Source: Candidatus Aquabacterium excrementipullorum
GTDB lineage: Bacteria; Pseudomonadota; Gammaproteobacteria; Burkholderiales; Burkholderiaceae_C
Length of the DNA: 64,000 bases
Direction of reading: 5' to 3'
Assembly (NCBI GenBank): GCA_019112875.1
Contig: DXIO01000147.1
Span: 1 to 64,000 of the forward strand
The notes under the pieces were generated by a model, which was not told where the DNA came from, made no database searches, and saw only the letters and a program-made list of their open reading frames with translations. Both the position numbers and the translations under genes were made by a program. This document shows positions 28,268 through 36,869 of this stretch, piece after piece (position 1 is the stretch's first letter; the number at the start of each line of letters is the position of its first letter).

Positions 28268-28957
28268 TCACGCGGCATCCCACAGCAGGAAGCGTGCGGG
28301 CGTGGGGTTGTAGGCGTTGCAGGGGTTGTTGAGCTGCGGACAGTTGGACACCAACATCAGGATGTCCATCTCGGCGCGCAACTCCACGTACTTGCCCGGG
28401 CCGGAGACGCCATCGGCGAAAGTGAGCTGGCCGTCTTCGGTCACCGGCACGTTCATGAAGAAGTTGACGTTGGGCACCAGGTCGCGTTTGCTTAAGGCCA
28501 GATCGGCGTGCTGCAGGGCTACAAGATAGTTGTCGCGGCAGCTGTGCATGAACTTCTTCTGGAGGGCGTAGCGCACGGTGTTGCTCTCGGCCGCGCAGGC
28601 ACCGCCCAGCGTGTCGTGGCGACCGCAGGTGTCGGCCACGATGGTCAGCATCGGCCGGCCTTCGCTGCTGGTCAGCACCGAACCCGTGGTCAGGTAGATG
28701 CCGCCCTGGGCGAGCATGGTGTCGGTGGCGCTGTAGTGCTCGGCCGGGTCGTTCGCGTTGTAGAAGATCACGTCGACGGCCTGGTTGCCTTCGACATCGA
28801 CGATGCGCAGGGTCTGGCCCTTGTCGAAGCGCAGCAGGTAGGGCTCGCCGGAGGGCAGGAAGTGGTCGAGCACGGCCTTGCTGGTGTCCAGTGGGCTTTC
28901 CTGGATGCGGATGGCGCTGGCGGAAGGCTGCAAGCCTGGATCGGTCATGGCGTTCAT
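28268..28957 (-). CDS. DUF1989 protein, carboxyguanidine deiminase subunit (UAAP2-like)
   Basis: A 229-residue protein of the urea-carboxylase-associated DUF1989 family. In characterised guanidine pathways, two such proteins form CgdAB, which deiminates carboxyguanidine to allophanate. Visible family features are [19 protein letters not shown], the metal- or substrate-site segment [18 protein letters not shown] with its Cys and His residues, and [15 protein letters not shown]. The start at 28957 has AAGGA 9 nt upstream; the open frame continues upstream but overlaps the previous gene. It follows the other DUF1989 gene by 16 nt. Whether it is CgdA or CgdB I cannot say from sequence; the UAAP2 label rests on its shorter length. 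Confidence 0.9.
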   Translation of the reverse strand: MNAMTDPGLQPSASAIRIQESPLDTSKAVLDHFLPSGEPYLLRFDKGQTLRIVDVEGNQAVDVIFYNANDPAEHYSATDTMLAQGGIYLTTGSVLTSSEGRPMLTIVADTCGRHDTLGGACAAESNTVRYALQKKFMHSCRDNYLVALQHADLALSKRDLVPNVNFFMNVPVTEDGQLTFADGVSGPGKYVELRAEMDILMLVSNCPQLNNPCNAYNPTPARFLLWDAA

Positions 28958-28973
28958 GGCGCGTGTCCTTGGG

Positions 28974-29783
28974 TCAGAGGTACTGCATGTCGGCGTTGTG
29001 GAGGGCGCGCGCGCACTCGGGGCGGAAGGCGCGGTTGAAGTCGTCCTTGGGCGCGGGGCCTGATTTCCAGGCGACCAGGCCGATCTTCCTGGGCGCATAC
29101 GTGGGCGCTGGGTCCAGTGGGTGCGGCGCGGTGGAGAACGCGATCAGCGTGTCCATGTCGAAGCGCAGCTCGACCATGCCGCCGGCCGGCGTGTGCCCGG
29201 GTGCGAACTGGAATCGGCCTTCGGCATCCACCGACACCTTGCTGAAGAAGTTCACCGGTGCGATCAGGTCGCGGCGCGCCAGGCCGTATTTGCCGATCTC
29301 GATCAGCAGGCCATCCTTGCCGCTGCGGTGCATGGCGTTGCGGTGAGTGTGGAAGGTCTTCGCATCGCTGGCGTACTTGGTGCGCAGGCGCTCGGCATCG
29401 AGCAGCGCGCCCAGCGGGTCGTGCCAGCCGACGGTGTCTTCGGTGATGCTGGCCAGCGAACGGCCCATGTCGCTCATCAGGGTATGGCCGCGCGTGAAGT
29501 GGGCCGTGTGCTGTGCCTTGAGCGAATCGGGCATGTTGTAGCGCTCGAGCTTCTCTCGCGCGTGGTAGAGCACCATGCTCAGATTGGCGCCGGCTTCCAG
29601 CGCGACCATGCGCAGGCGGCTGCCACGCGGCATCACGTAGGACCAATGGCCGCCGCCGGGCACGATCTCGGACCACATGACGCGGTCTTCGGGCAGTTCG
29701 GGCGCGAAGCGTTTCCAGTGCGCGATCGCATCCACGGGGCTGGTGACGGGCGGGTTGCCGGGGATCTCGGTGAAATGTTCCAT
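28974..29783 (-). CDS. DUF1989 protein, carboxyguanidine deiminase subunit (UAAP1-like)
   Basis: A 269-residue paralogue of the following gene and the probable second subunit of carboxyguanidine deiminase. Family features are [20 protein letters not shown] near residue 42, the [20 protein letters not shown] segment, and [22 protein letters not shown] 29783 is taken as the start because the resemblance begins there (the upstream GTG at 29816 overlaps the ATPase gene). It sits 29 nt after the ATPase gene and 16 nt before the second DUF1989 gene, so it is well inside the operon. Confidence 0.9.
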   Translation of the reverse strand: MEHFTEIPGNPPVTSPVDAIAHWKRFAPELPEDRVMWSEIVPGGGHWSYVMPRGSRLRMVALEAGANLSMVLYHAREKLERYNMPDSLKAQHTAHFTRGHTLMSDMGRSLASITEDTVGWHDPLGALLDAERLRTKYASDAKTFHTHRNAMHRSGKDGLLIEIGKYGLARRDLIAPVNFFSKVSVDAEGRFQFAPGHTPAGGMVELRFDMDTLIAFSTAPHPLDPAPTYAPRKIGLVAWKSGPAPKDDFNRAFRPECARALHNADMQYL

Positions 29784-29812
29784 CGTGGTTCTTTCTTGGA
29801 TGCGTGCCAGAC

Positions 29813-30670
29813 TCACTCGATGGCACCGGTGGCCACGCCTTCTACAGAGCGGTTGAGCTTGTCCAGCAGGTCCAGGTCGGTCTTCATGCCGGAGGTGTCG
29901 CGGATGCGGTCGAGCAACTGGCGCTTGAGCTGCAGGAACTCGGGCGAGAGCTTCATGTCGCGATGACGTTCGGCCGGCAGCGGCACGTTGACGATGCTGT
30001 CGATGCGGCCGGGGCGTGGCGCCATCAGCACCACGCGGTCGCCCAGGTAAATGGCCTCGTCCACGTCGTGCGTGACGAAGACGATGGTGGTGCGCTCCAG
30101 CTTGTGCACGTGCTTGATCAGGTCGTGCATCACTTCGCGGGTCTGCGCATCGAGCGCACCGAAGGGCTCGTCCATCAGCAGGATGGGCGGGCGGCTCATC
30201 AGCGCGCGGGCAATCGCCACGCGCTGCTGCATGCCGCCGGAGAGCGCCGCCGGGTAGGCCTTGGCCACGTGCGTGAGGCCCATCAAACGCAGGAGCGCAT
30301 CGGCGCGGCCGGCGGCGTCTTCCACGTCGGCGCTGGTGCGGTCTTGCGTGTGGGCCTTGAGCTGGCGGCAGAACTTGATGTTGTCCAGCACCGTGAGCCA
30401 GGGGTAGAGGCTGTAGTGCTGGAACACCATCGCGCGGTCAGGCCCTGGCGCGGCGACGGCGTGGCCGGCCACGCTCACGCTGCCCTGGTTGTGGCTCTCC
30501 AGCCCGGCGATGGTGCGCAGCAGCGTGGATTTGCCGCATCCCGAGGCCCCCACGAAGGTGACGAATTCGTTCGGCCCGATGTTGAGCGACACGTCGCGCA
30601 GCGCGGGCGCGGTGGCGCCGGGGTAGGTCTTCCACACGTGCTCGCAGGTGATGCCGAGGGCTTTTGTCAT
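29813..30670 (-). CDS. ABC transporter ATP-binding protein, guanidine operon (NitT/TauT type)
   Basis: ATPase subunit of a nitrate/sulfonate/taurine-type importer, 285 residues. Walker A is GASGCGKST, the Q-loop is [11 protein letters not shown], the signature is [16 protein letters not shown], and Walker B is [12 protein letters not shown] with the H-loop in VTHDVDEA. The gene is 20 nt downstream of the permease gene. Operons with a guanidine riboswitch often carry exactly this transporter next to the DUF1989 genes and the carboxylase, so guanidine is the likely cargo, though direct evidence is absent. Confidence 0.93.
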   Translation of the reverse strand: MTKALGITCEHVWKTYPGATAPALRDVSLNIGPNEFVTFVGASGCGKSTLLRTIAGLESHNQGSVSVAGHAVAAPGPDRAMVFQHYSLYPWLTVLDNIKFCRQLKAHTQDRTSADVEDAAGRADALLRLMGLTHVAKAYPAALSGGMQQRVAIARALMSRPPILLMDEPFGALDAQTREVMHDLIKHVHKLERTTIVFVTHDVDEAIYLGDRVVLMAPRPGRIDSIVNVPLPAERHRDMKLSPEFLQLKRQLLDRIRDTSGMKTDLDLLDKLNRSVEGVATGAIE

Positions 30671-30690
30671 GGCGTGCTCCTCAATGCGTC

Positions 30691-31575
30691 TCAGCGCGTG
30701 TGCATGTACGGGAAGGCCTTGCGGTGCGCCAGACGGAAGAGCTGGTCGATCACCAGCCCGATCAGGCCGATGATCAAAATGCCCGCGAAGATCTTGTCGG
30801 TCTGCAGAAAGCGCTGCGCTTTCAAGATGGAATAGCCCAGGCCCGAGTTGGCGGCCACCAGTTCGGCCACGACCAGGTAGGTCCAGGCGCAGCCCATGTT
30901 CACGCGCAAGGTGTCCAGCAGCGCGGGCTTGGCCGAGGGCAGGATCACCTTCTCAACGATCTCCCAGCGCGTGGCGCCCATGGTCTGCGCCGCCTCGATC
31001 TGCGCCATGGGCACGCGGCGTGTGTCCTCCGCCACCATCAGCACCATCGGGAAGAACGTACCGATGAAGATGATGGCGACCTTGGCGCCCTCGTCGATGC
31101 CCACCCACACCATCACGAGCGGCACGAAGGCCACCGCAGGCATGTAGCGGATGAAGTCCATCATCGGCTCCAGCAGCGCCTGCACCACGCGCCATGAGCC
31201 GATCAAGAGGCCCAGCGGCAGCGCGAGCAGCGAGGCCAGTGCCCAGCCGACCACCACGCGCATCGTGCTGATGCCGATGTCGCCCAGCAGGCCGTCGGCC
31301 CACCACACCTGCACACGCTCAATCACCTTGGCCGGTCCGGGCAGGAAGACGGGCTCGACCCGGCCGCTGGCCACCGCGAGCATCCACAGCACCAGAGGCG
31401 CGAGCAGGCCCACGATGGCCAGGCCCCAGTACATGCTGGCGGGGATGCCCTGGCGCAGTGCGAACAGTGGAGCCGGCGCTGCCTGAGGCGGCGCGACTTC
31501 AGCGTGATGTGGCGGCGCCTCGCTGAGGGCTTTGGCCGCCAGTGGCAGCGCAATGGAGGGCGGTGATTTGGACAT
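30691..31575 (-). CDS. ABC transporter permease, guanidine operon
   Basis: Inner-membrane permease of the NitT/TauT type, 294 residues with about six membrane segments. The N-terminal 45 residues are a Pro/Ala-rich cytoplasmic tail. The conserved EAA loop appears as EAAQTMGATRWEIVEKVILPSAKPALL near residue 195, which is where the ATPase docks. Features typical of the family are FLPGPAKVIERV and DFIRYMPAVAFVPLVMVWVG. The gene lies 122 nt downstream of the binding-protein gene and 20 nt upstream of the ATPase gene. Confidence 0.93.
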   Translation of the reverse strand: MSKSPPSIALPLAAKALSEAPPHHAEVAPPQAAPAPLFALRQGIPASMYWGLAIVGLLAPLVLWMLAVASGRVEPVFLPGPAKVIERVQVWWADGLLGDIGISTMRVVVGWALASLLALPLGLLIGSWRVVQALLEPMMDFIRYMPAVAFVPLVMVWVGIDEGAKVAIIFIGTFFPMVLMVAEDTRRVPMAQIEAAQTMGATRWEIVEKVILPSAKPALLDTLRVNMGCAWTYLVVAELVAANSGLGYSILKAQRFLQTDKIFAGILIIGLIGLVIDQLFRLAHRKAFPYMHTR

Positions 31576-31697
31576 GGTCAGGCTCCTGTCTCAGAGCGGC
31601 ACGGGGTGCGAGAGCGGGCGTGCCTGGTTTGGCCTGCCTCGGCGCCGCGCCTCGGTGAGGACGGCGGAACCGGCAGGTCAGCCCAGGCCGCGAGGTC

Positions 31698-32801
31698 TTA
31701 CTTCAGCGCCTCGGCCAACAGCGATGCATCGACACCCTTGGCCGCATCGGGCTTGCCGTCGATCAGCTTGTGCTCCAGCAGGAAGCTGGAGATGGTCGGG
31801 GCCACGCCCACGAGGGATTGCGGGCCCTTGCCGTCCAGCGCGGCCTTGTTGGCCGCGGCATCGAAGAACTTGGTCCCCGGCAGGAACACCTTGTATTCAT
31901 CGGGCTTGAGGCTCACGACCTTGCTCATGATCTGCGCGGCTTCGTCGGGTTTGTCGGCGATGAATTTCACCGTGTCGAACCAGGCCTTGATCATGCCGAC
32001 CAGGTCGCGGCGCTTGGCCTTGATGGCCTTGTCCTGCGCCACCAGCAGGTCGGGGATCAGGCCGGGCATGTCCTTGGAGGTGAACAGCGATTTGCCCTTG
32101 CCGCTCTGCTCGATGGTGTGGATCCACGGGTTCCAGACCACGGCGGCGTCCACGCGGCCAGCCATGAAGGCGGCGGCGGCATCACCGGCCGACAGGTTGA
32201 CGATCTTCACGTCGGAGGGCTTCATGCCGTTCTTGGCCAGGGCCGTGGCCAGCACGAAGTGCGACACGCTGAACTCTTCGAGCGCCACGCTCTTGCCCTT
32301 CAGGTCCTTGATGGACTTGATCTTCGGCGAGGCCACCACGGCGTCGTTGCCGGCGGAGTTGTCGTTGACCAGGATGGTCTTGAGTGGCAGGCCCTTGGCC
32401 AGCGGGCCCATGGTGTCGGACCAGGTCTGCGAGTTCGCATCGAGCTGGCCGGAAGACAGCGCGGCGATGGAATCGGTGTAGTTGGCGAACCAGACGAGCT
32501 TGACGTCTGCGCCGTGCTTCTTGAAGAAGCCCTTTTGCTCTGCGACGTACCAGGCCACCCAGCCGGGCCAGTCGGACACGCCCACCTTCACCTCGGCCGA
32601 TGCAGGCAAGGGTGCTGCGAGCGCCATGGCGGCGGCGACCGCGGCCATGGCGCCGAGCACTTTGCCTTTCAATGCCTTCCATGAAGAAAGCACCGAGGGC
32701 CTTGCAAGTGGTGGCAGTGCTTGTGCTGCTGTTGTGTGCTGGGCTGAAATGGCGGCTTGAGTGCGGCTCGGCACGGGACGGAATTCTTCAACACGGCGCA
32801 T
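31698..32801 (-). CDS. ABC transporter substrate-binding protein, guanidine operon
   Basis: Periplasmic receptor of the NitT/TauT type, 367 residues. The mature part starts near AEVKVGVSDWPGWVAWYVAEQ and includes GKSVALEEFSVSHFVLATAL and VDAAVVWNPWIHTIE, typical of this receptor group. The start at ATG 32801 has an AGGAG about 8 nt upstream, giving a long N-terminal region of about 68 residues before cleavage at PASA-E; the hydrophobic core of the signal peptide is at residues 45-65. This is the first gene after the guanidine-I riboswitch, so its ribosome binding site is the likely target of riboswitch control. Confidence 0.92.
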   Translation of the reverse strand: MRRVEEFRPVPSRTQAAISAQHTTAAQALPPLARPSVLSSWKALKGKVLGAMAAVAAAMALAAPLPASAEVKVGVSDWPGWVAWYVAEQKGFFKKHGADVKLVWFANYTDSIAALSSGQLDANSQTWSDTMGPLAKGLPLKTILVNDNSAGNDAVVASPKIKSIKDLKGKSVALEEFSVSHFVLATALAKNGMKPSDVKIVNLSAGDAAAAFMAGRVDAAVVWNPWIHTIEQSGKGKSLFTSKDMPGLIPDLLVAQDKAIKAKRRDLVGMIKAWFDTVKFIADKPDEAAQIMSKVVSLKPDEYKVFLPGTKFFDAAANKAALDGKGPQSLVGVAPTISSFLLEHKLIDGKPDAAKGVDASLLAEALK

Positions 32802-32852
32802 GTAGGGGCTCCTGGCTGGGTGGACGCGCGAGAGGACACTTCTGTCGAAGCG

Positions 32853-32967
32853 AACCTCCCGGGCTTTTGTCCCGCCGTGGAGCCTGCGTCGGTAAATGGC
32901 CGACCCGGGCCGGCAGCTCTCGGACCAGACACTTCAACCTTGCGGATGAAGCCGGAACCCTAGCCAC
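32853..32967 (-). ncRNA. Guanidine-I riboswitch (ykkC class)
   Basis: On the minus strand the leader carries all the conserved blocks of the guanidine-I aptamer in order and with normal spacing: CTAGGGTTCCGG (32963-32952), TCTGGTCCGAGAG (32929-32917), and GGGACAAAAGCCCGGGAGG (32873-32855) preceded by CACGGC. The aptamer binds guanidinium and turns on guanidine transport and breakdown genes. About 50 nt separate it from the start codon of the binding-protein gene, and I see no T-tract terminator, so control of translation is more likely than control of termination. Confidence 0.96.
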
Positions 32968-33015
32968 CATTTCGAAGAAACGACTGCGACATCGTTCCTC
33001 TCAGGGCAAGATGTA

Positions 33016-33031
33016 TGCAAGGTCGGTGCCA
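33016..33031 (-). promoter_or_regulatory. Sigma-54 (RpoN) promoter of the guanidine operon
   Basis: Read on the minus strand, TGGCAC (33031-33026), five bases, then TTGCA (33020-33016) matches the -24/-12 consensus TGGCAC-N5-TTGCA perfectly. The predicted transcription start is near 33005, about 40 nt before the riboswitch core. Position and orientation fit the guanidine operon. Confidence 0.85.
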
Positions 33032-33049
33032 GGTGTTTTGGCGAGGATA

Positions 33050-33066
33050 TGCGCCGTCGTGGTGCG
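33050..33066. promoter_or_regulatory. Candidate NtrC binding site
   Basis: TGCGCC-GTCGT-GGTGCG matches 10 of 12 positions of the NtrC consensus TGCACC-N5-GGTGCA. It lies about 20 bp upstream of the -24 element, closer to the promoter than is usual for an enhancer. Further upstream is the end of the aminopeptidase gene. Confidence 0.45.
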
Positions 33067-33101
33067 CGTGCAGGCCGGGCCATGCGCCCGGCGCAGCTTG
33101 C

Positions 33102-34985
33102 TCAGATCGCTTTGGTGCGTGCCTGCAGCCAGGCCAGTGCATCGCCCGTGACCAGCGGGCTCAAGCGGCGCAGGACCTCGGCGTGGTAATCGTTGAGCCA
33201 CTGGACTTCATCGGCGCGCATCAGTGCCAGGTCGATACAGCGCGTGTCGATGGGGCACAGCGTCAGCGTCTCGAAGGCCAGGTACTGCCCATGCTCGGGC
33301 GTGCCTGGCGCCGCATCGGGCACGGCGGGCGGCACGGGCACGTTCAGCACCAGGTTCTCGATGCGAATGCCCCATTGGCTGGGTCGGTACAGCCCCGGTT
33401 CGATCGACGTGATCATGCCGGCCTGCATGGCCATGTTCGCATCGGGCACGGCCTTGGAGATGGACTGCGGGCCTTCATGCACGTTCAGGAAGTAGCCCAC
33501 GCCGTGGCCGGTGCCATGGCCGAAGTCCAGGCCCTCGGCCCACAGCGGCGCGCGGGCGATGGCGTCCAGCATCGGCGCCAGCGTGCCCCGTGGGAAGCGC
33601 GTGCGCGACAGGCCCAGCGTGCCCTTGAGCACCAGGGTGTAGTCGCGCTTCTGCTCGGCGCTGGGCGTGCCGATGGCCCATACGCGGGTGATGTCGGTGG
33701 TGCCGCCCAGGTACTGCGCGCCCGAGTCGATCAGCAGCAGGCCTTCGGCCGTCAGGCCCTCGGGCGTGCTCAGCACGGCGTAGGCCTCGGGTGTGGCGCG
33801 GTAGTGGGGCAGGGCGCCATTGGCGTTGAAGCCGGCGATCGTCGGGAAGCTCAGCGAGATGAACTCGGCCTGCTTCGCGCGCTCGGCCGTCAGGCGCTCA
33901 TCGATGGTCAGTTCGCTGATGTACTCGCGGCCCAGGGCCTTGTCGAACCAGGCGTAGAAGGCGCACATGGCGGCGCCGTCACGCGCCATGGCCTCACGGA
34001 TGAAGCGGGCCTCGTCCGGCGTCTTGCGGGATTTGGCCAGCGTGCTCGGGTTGATCGACTCGACCACGCGCACGCCCTCGGGCACGGCCTCGCGCAGGCC
34101 CCAGGTCACGCGCTTGGGATCGATCAGCAGCACAGTGTCGGCAGGCAGGGCGGCCAGCGCGTCCAGCGCCAGGCCATAGGTCTGCACCTGCACGCCGTCT
34201 TGGGCCAGGCGGTCACGCAGGTCGGCATTGACCTTGCCATCGGCCACGAACAGGGTGGCGCTGTCCAGGCTCAGCAGCAGGTGGCCCAGGAACACGGGGT
34301 TGTAGTCGACATCGGCGCCGCGCAGGTTCAGCGCCCAGGCCAGGTCGTCCAGCGTGGCGATCCAGTGGTGCGTCGCCCCCTTGTCGGCCAGGGCCTTGCG
34401 GAGCAGGGCCAGTTTGTCGGCACGGCTGGTGGCGGCGTGCGGGGGCAGGTGCTCGAACACGGCGGCAGAGGGCAGGCCGGGGCGTCCGGGCCACACGGCG
34501 TCCAGCACATCGAGGTCGGTGCGCAATTGCCAGCCATCGGCTTTCAGCGCGTCCTGCAACGCCTGCGTCTGGGCCAAGCCCATCACCTGGCCGTCCACCG
34601 CCATTGCCAGCGGGCCAGCAATGCTGTCCAGCCCCAGATCCTTGAGCCACTGCACGTAGGCCGGCGTGGCCGGGCCGTCCAGCTTGACCAGGTCCACGCC
34701 GGTGCCAGCCAGTTCGGCCTCGGCCTGCTCCCAGTAGCGGCTGTCAGTGAACAGCGCGGCTTGGCTTGCGGCCACCAGCAGCGTGCCGGACGAACCGGTG
34801 AAGCCGCTCAGCCAGGCACGTCCTTGCCAGCGCTCGGGCAAGTACTCTGACAGATGAGGGTCGCTGCTGGGCACCAGCACGGCCTGCACCTGGCGGGCGG
34901 CCAGGGCACCGCGCACGGCACTCAGGCGGGAAGGGATGTCGGCGGGGGCGGCGAGGCTGGCGGGGGAGGAGGCGGTCGTGGTCAC
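33102..34985 (-). CDS. Xaa-Pro aminopeptidase, M24B family
   Basis: Cytosolic metallopeptidase that removes N-terminal residues before proline, 627 residues, the size of the three-domain long form (two creatinase-like N-terminal domains plus the catalytic domain). Domain 1 begins LSAVRGALAARQVQAVLVPSSDPHLSEY. The pita-bread catalytic domain shows the metal ligands in LLIDSGAQYLGGTTDITRV (two Asp), HGTGHGVGYFLNVHEG (His), MITSIEPGLY (Glu) and YLAFETLTLCPID (Glu). The start codon is GTG 34985 with no clear ribosome binding site, so the exact start is uncertain. It lies upstream of the guanidine operon on the same strand, but the operon has its own promoter. Confidence 0.93.
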   Translation of the reverse strand: MTTTASSPASLAAPADIPSRLSAVRGALAARQVQAVLVPSSDPHLSEYLPERWQGRAWLSGFTGSSGTLLVAASQAALFTDSRYWEQAEAELAGTGVDLVKLDGPATPAYVQWLKDLGLDSIAGPLAMAVDGQVMGLAQTQALQDALKADGWQLRTDLDVLDAVWPGRPGLPSAAVFEHLPPHAATSRADKLALLRKALADKGATHHWIATLDDLAWALNLRGADVDYNPVFLGHLLLSLDSATLFVADGKVNADLRDRLAQDGVQVQTYGLALDALAALPADTVLLIDPKRVTWGLREAVPEGVRVVESINPSTLAKSRKTPDEARFIREAMARDGAAMCAFYAWFDKALGREYISELTIDERLTAERAKQAEFISLSFPTIAGFNANGALPHYRATPEAYAVLSTPEGLTAEGLLLIDSGAQYLGGTTDITRVWAIGTPSAEQKRDYTLVLKGTLGLSRTRFPRGTLAPMLDAIARAPLWAEGLDFGHGTGHGVGYFLNVHEGPQSISKAVPDANMAMQAGMITSIEPGLYRPSQWGIRIENLVLNVPVPPAVPDAAPGTPEHGQYLAFETLTLCPIDTRCIDLALMRADEVQWLNDYHAEVLRRLSPLVTGDALAWLQARTKAI

Positions 34986-35146
34986 GATGGCAAGGCAGAT
35001 GCGGAAAGCCTGGGCGGCGGATGCAGGCCACGCAGATCAAGCGGTATCACGCACCCGATGCGCAGGCCGATGAGGCCATCCTGCCACGGAACCGGCCCAA
35101 CGTGCGCGAGAGGTGTTTCCGATGAACGCCCGGTAGCGACCGGGCC

Positions 35147-35175
35147 ACAAAAAAGGGCCAGCAATGCTGGCCCTT
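35147..35175 (-). terminator. Rho-independent terminator of ndh
   Basis: On the minus strand a perfect 10-bp stem (AAGGGCCAGC at 35175-35166, GCTGGCCCTT at 35162-35153) with a 3-nt loop is followed by TTTTTTG. It lies 25 bp beyond the ndh stop codon and separates ndh from the aminopeptidase gene. Confidence 0.92.
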
Positions 35176-35199
35176 GGTCATGCTGCCCGCTGATGAAGC

Positions 35200-36696
35200 T
35201 CAAGCAGCGTTGGTCGATCCTGGCGCCGATGTGGTCGCCGCCTTCGTGGCAGCCGCCGCCGTGCCCGCAGGGGAAGCTACAGCGCTGGGCGGTGGCACCC
35301 GCACCAGCATCGCATTGGGCTCCAGCGCGTGCGGATCCGGGAAGACGCGTGCGTGGCGCTGCGAAGTGAAGTACGCCCAGGCCCAGTCCCACATCACCAC
35401 GATGCGGTTGCGGAAGCCGATCAGGAAGTACACGTGCACGAACAGCCAGAACAGCCAGGCCGGGAAGCCGCTGAACTTCACCTGCTTCTTCGTGAACGGC
35501 AGGTCGATCATGGCCACGGCCGCGCGTCGGCCGATGGTGGCCAGCGAGCCGTAGTCGAAGTACCGGAAGGCCTGCGTCTCCAGCCCGCGGCGGCGTCGGA
35601 TGATGTTGAACGCTGCCTTGCGGCCCATCTGCTTGGCCCCCGGGCTGATGCCGGGCACCGGGGTCGGGTTGGCCGGATCCTGGTAGCTCTTGGCGCTGGC
35701 CAGATCGCCCACCACGTAGATGTTGGGGTGGCCCGGTACGGTCAGGTCGGGTTGCACGACCACGCGGCCCGCACGGTCCAGCTCACAGCCCGTGCTCTTG
35801 GCCAGCGAGCGGCCCAGCGGCGAAGCGGCCACACCCGCACCCCACACCACCGTGCGCGAGGGCAGGAAATGCGAGGTCGGCACGCCGTTCTCGACGGTGT
35901 CGAAATGCACGCCGAACGCGGTGATGTTGGTCACCTTGGCGCCCAGCAGCACCTCCACGCCCAGATCCTTCAGCTGCTCATTGGCGCGCTCGGACAGGTC
36001 TTCCGGATAGACGCCCAGCACGCGCGGCGCCCCTTCGATCAGGATGACGCGGGCGCGGCGCGAGTCGATGCGGCGGAACTCCTCGCGCAGGGTGTGCTGC
36101 GAGATCTCGGCCAGCGTACCGGCCATCTCCACACCAGTGGGGCCCGCGCCGACCACGGCGAAGGTCAGCCAGGGCTCGCGTGCGGCCGGGTCCATCTCGC
36201 GCTCGGCCTGCTCGAAGGCGGTCAACACGCGGCGGCGGATGGTGAAGGCATCGCCCAGCGTCTTCAGGCCGGGGGCGTACTTGGCCCACTGGTCGTTACC
36301 GAAGTAGCTGTGCGTGGCGCCCGCCGCGATGATCAGCTCGTCGTAGTGAAGGTGTTCGCCACCGTCGAGCACGATGCAGTTCGACGCGGTGTCGATGCTC
36401 GTGACCTCGCCCATCAGCACCGTCAGGTTGCCGTGTGCGATCTGCTTGCGCAGCACATGGCGGATCGGTGCCGCGATGGCCGGGGCCGGCAGGCCGGCCG
36501 TGGCCACCTGGTAGAGCAGAGGCTGGAACAGGTGGTGGTTGGTGCGGTCTACCACCACGATCTCCACGTCCGCCTTGGACAGCGCCTTGGCCGCTTCCAG
36601 CCCGCCGAAGCCACAACCCACGATGACCACGCGCGGGCGTTGTCCGTCAGGGCGGTTGGGGGGAGGCGTCGGGGCGAGGGCGGTGTTTTGGGGCAT
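35200..36696 (-). CDS. ndh: Type II NADH dehydrogenase (NDH-2)
   Basis: Flavoprotein that passes electrons from NADH to quinone without pumping protons; peripheral on the inner membrane. Length is 498 residues. The FAD fold starts VVIVGCGFGGLEAAKAL, the NADH fold is AVVGAGPTGVEMAGTLAE, and a third FAD-contact motif is NIYVVGDLAS. The C-terminal part has a hydrophobic anchor (GFPAWLFWLFVHVYFLIGF) typical of NDH-2, then an Ala-rich tail. I chose ATG 36696; an in-frame ATG at 36750 would add 18 residues of no recognisable character. A diguanylate cyclase gene lies upstream on the same strand. Confidence 0.93.
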   Translation of the reverse strand: MPQNTALAPTPPPNRPDGQRPRVVIVGCGFGGLEAAKALSKADVEIVVVDRTNHHLFQPLLYQVATAGLPAPAIAAPIRHVLRKQIAHGNLTVLMGEVTSIDTASNCIVLDGGEHLHYDELIIAAGATHSYFGNDQWAKYAPGLKTLGDAFTIRRRVLTAFEQAEREMDPAAREPWLTFAVVGAGPTGVEMAGTLAEISQHTLREEFRRIDSRRARVILIEGAPRVLGVYPEDLSERANEQLKDLGVEVLLGAKVTNITAFGVHFDTVENGVPTSHFLPSRTVVWGAGVAASPLGRSLAKSTGCELDRAGRVVVQPDLTVPGHPNIYVVGDLASAKSYQDPANPTPVPGISPGAKQMGRKAAFNIIRRRRGLETQAFRYFDYGSLATIGRRAAVAMIDLPFTKKQVKFSGFPAWLFWLFVHVYFLIGFRNRIVVMWDWAWAYFTSQRHARVFPDPHALEPNAMLVRVPPPSAVASPAGTAAAATKAATTSAPGSTNAA

Positions 36697-36819
36697 GCGG
36701 GCGTCTCGTGTCTTTATGGGGAATGAATGAGGCAACAGGCCCATTGACATCCGATTAAATGCGCGGGCGTTGACTCACCTCATGGTTTATACCAGTGACC
36801 GTCCTGTAAGTGTGGTTTT

Positions 36820-36834
36820 GCACCACCGTGGTGC
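36820..36834. repeat. Short perfect palindrome upstream of ndh
   Basis: GCACCAC-C-GTGGTGC is a 7-bp-arm inverted repeat in the 173-bp gap between the cyclase stop codon and the ndh start. No T-tract follows on either strand, so it looks more like an operator than a terminator. No candidate regulator is adjacent. Confidence 0.4.
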
Positions 36835-36869
36835 CTCCCCGGATCACGGGGTTCGTTATCCCGGAGAGA

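Noticed and set aside
26272-28332. Open frame of 686 codons on the plus strand across the carboxylase gene
   Set aside because: Low-complexity translation, no ribosome binding site, and the carboxylase on the minus strand has full domain support.
33074-33092. Hairpin GCCGGGC-CATGC-GCCCGGC after the aminopeptidase gene
   Set aside because: A perfect 7-bp stem but no T-tract on either strand, so I do not call it a terminator.
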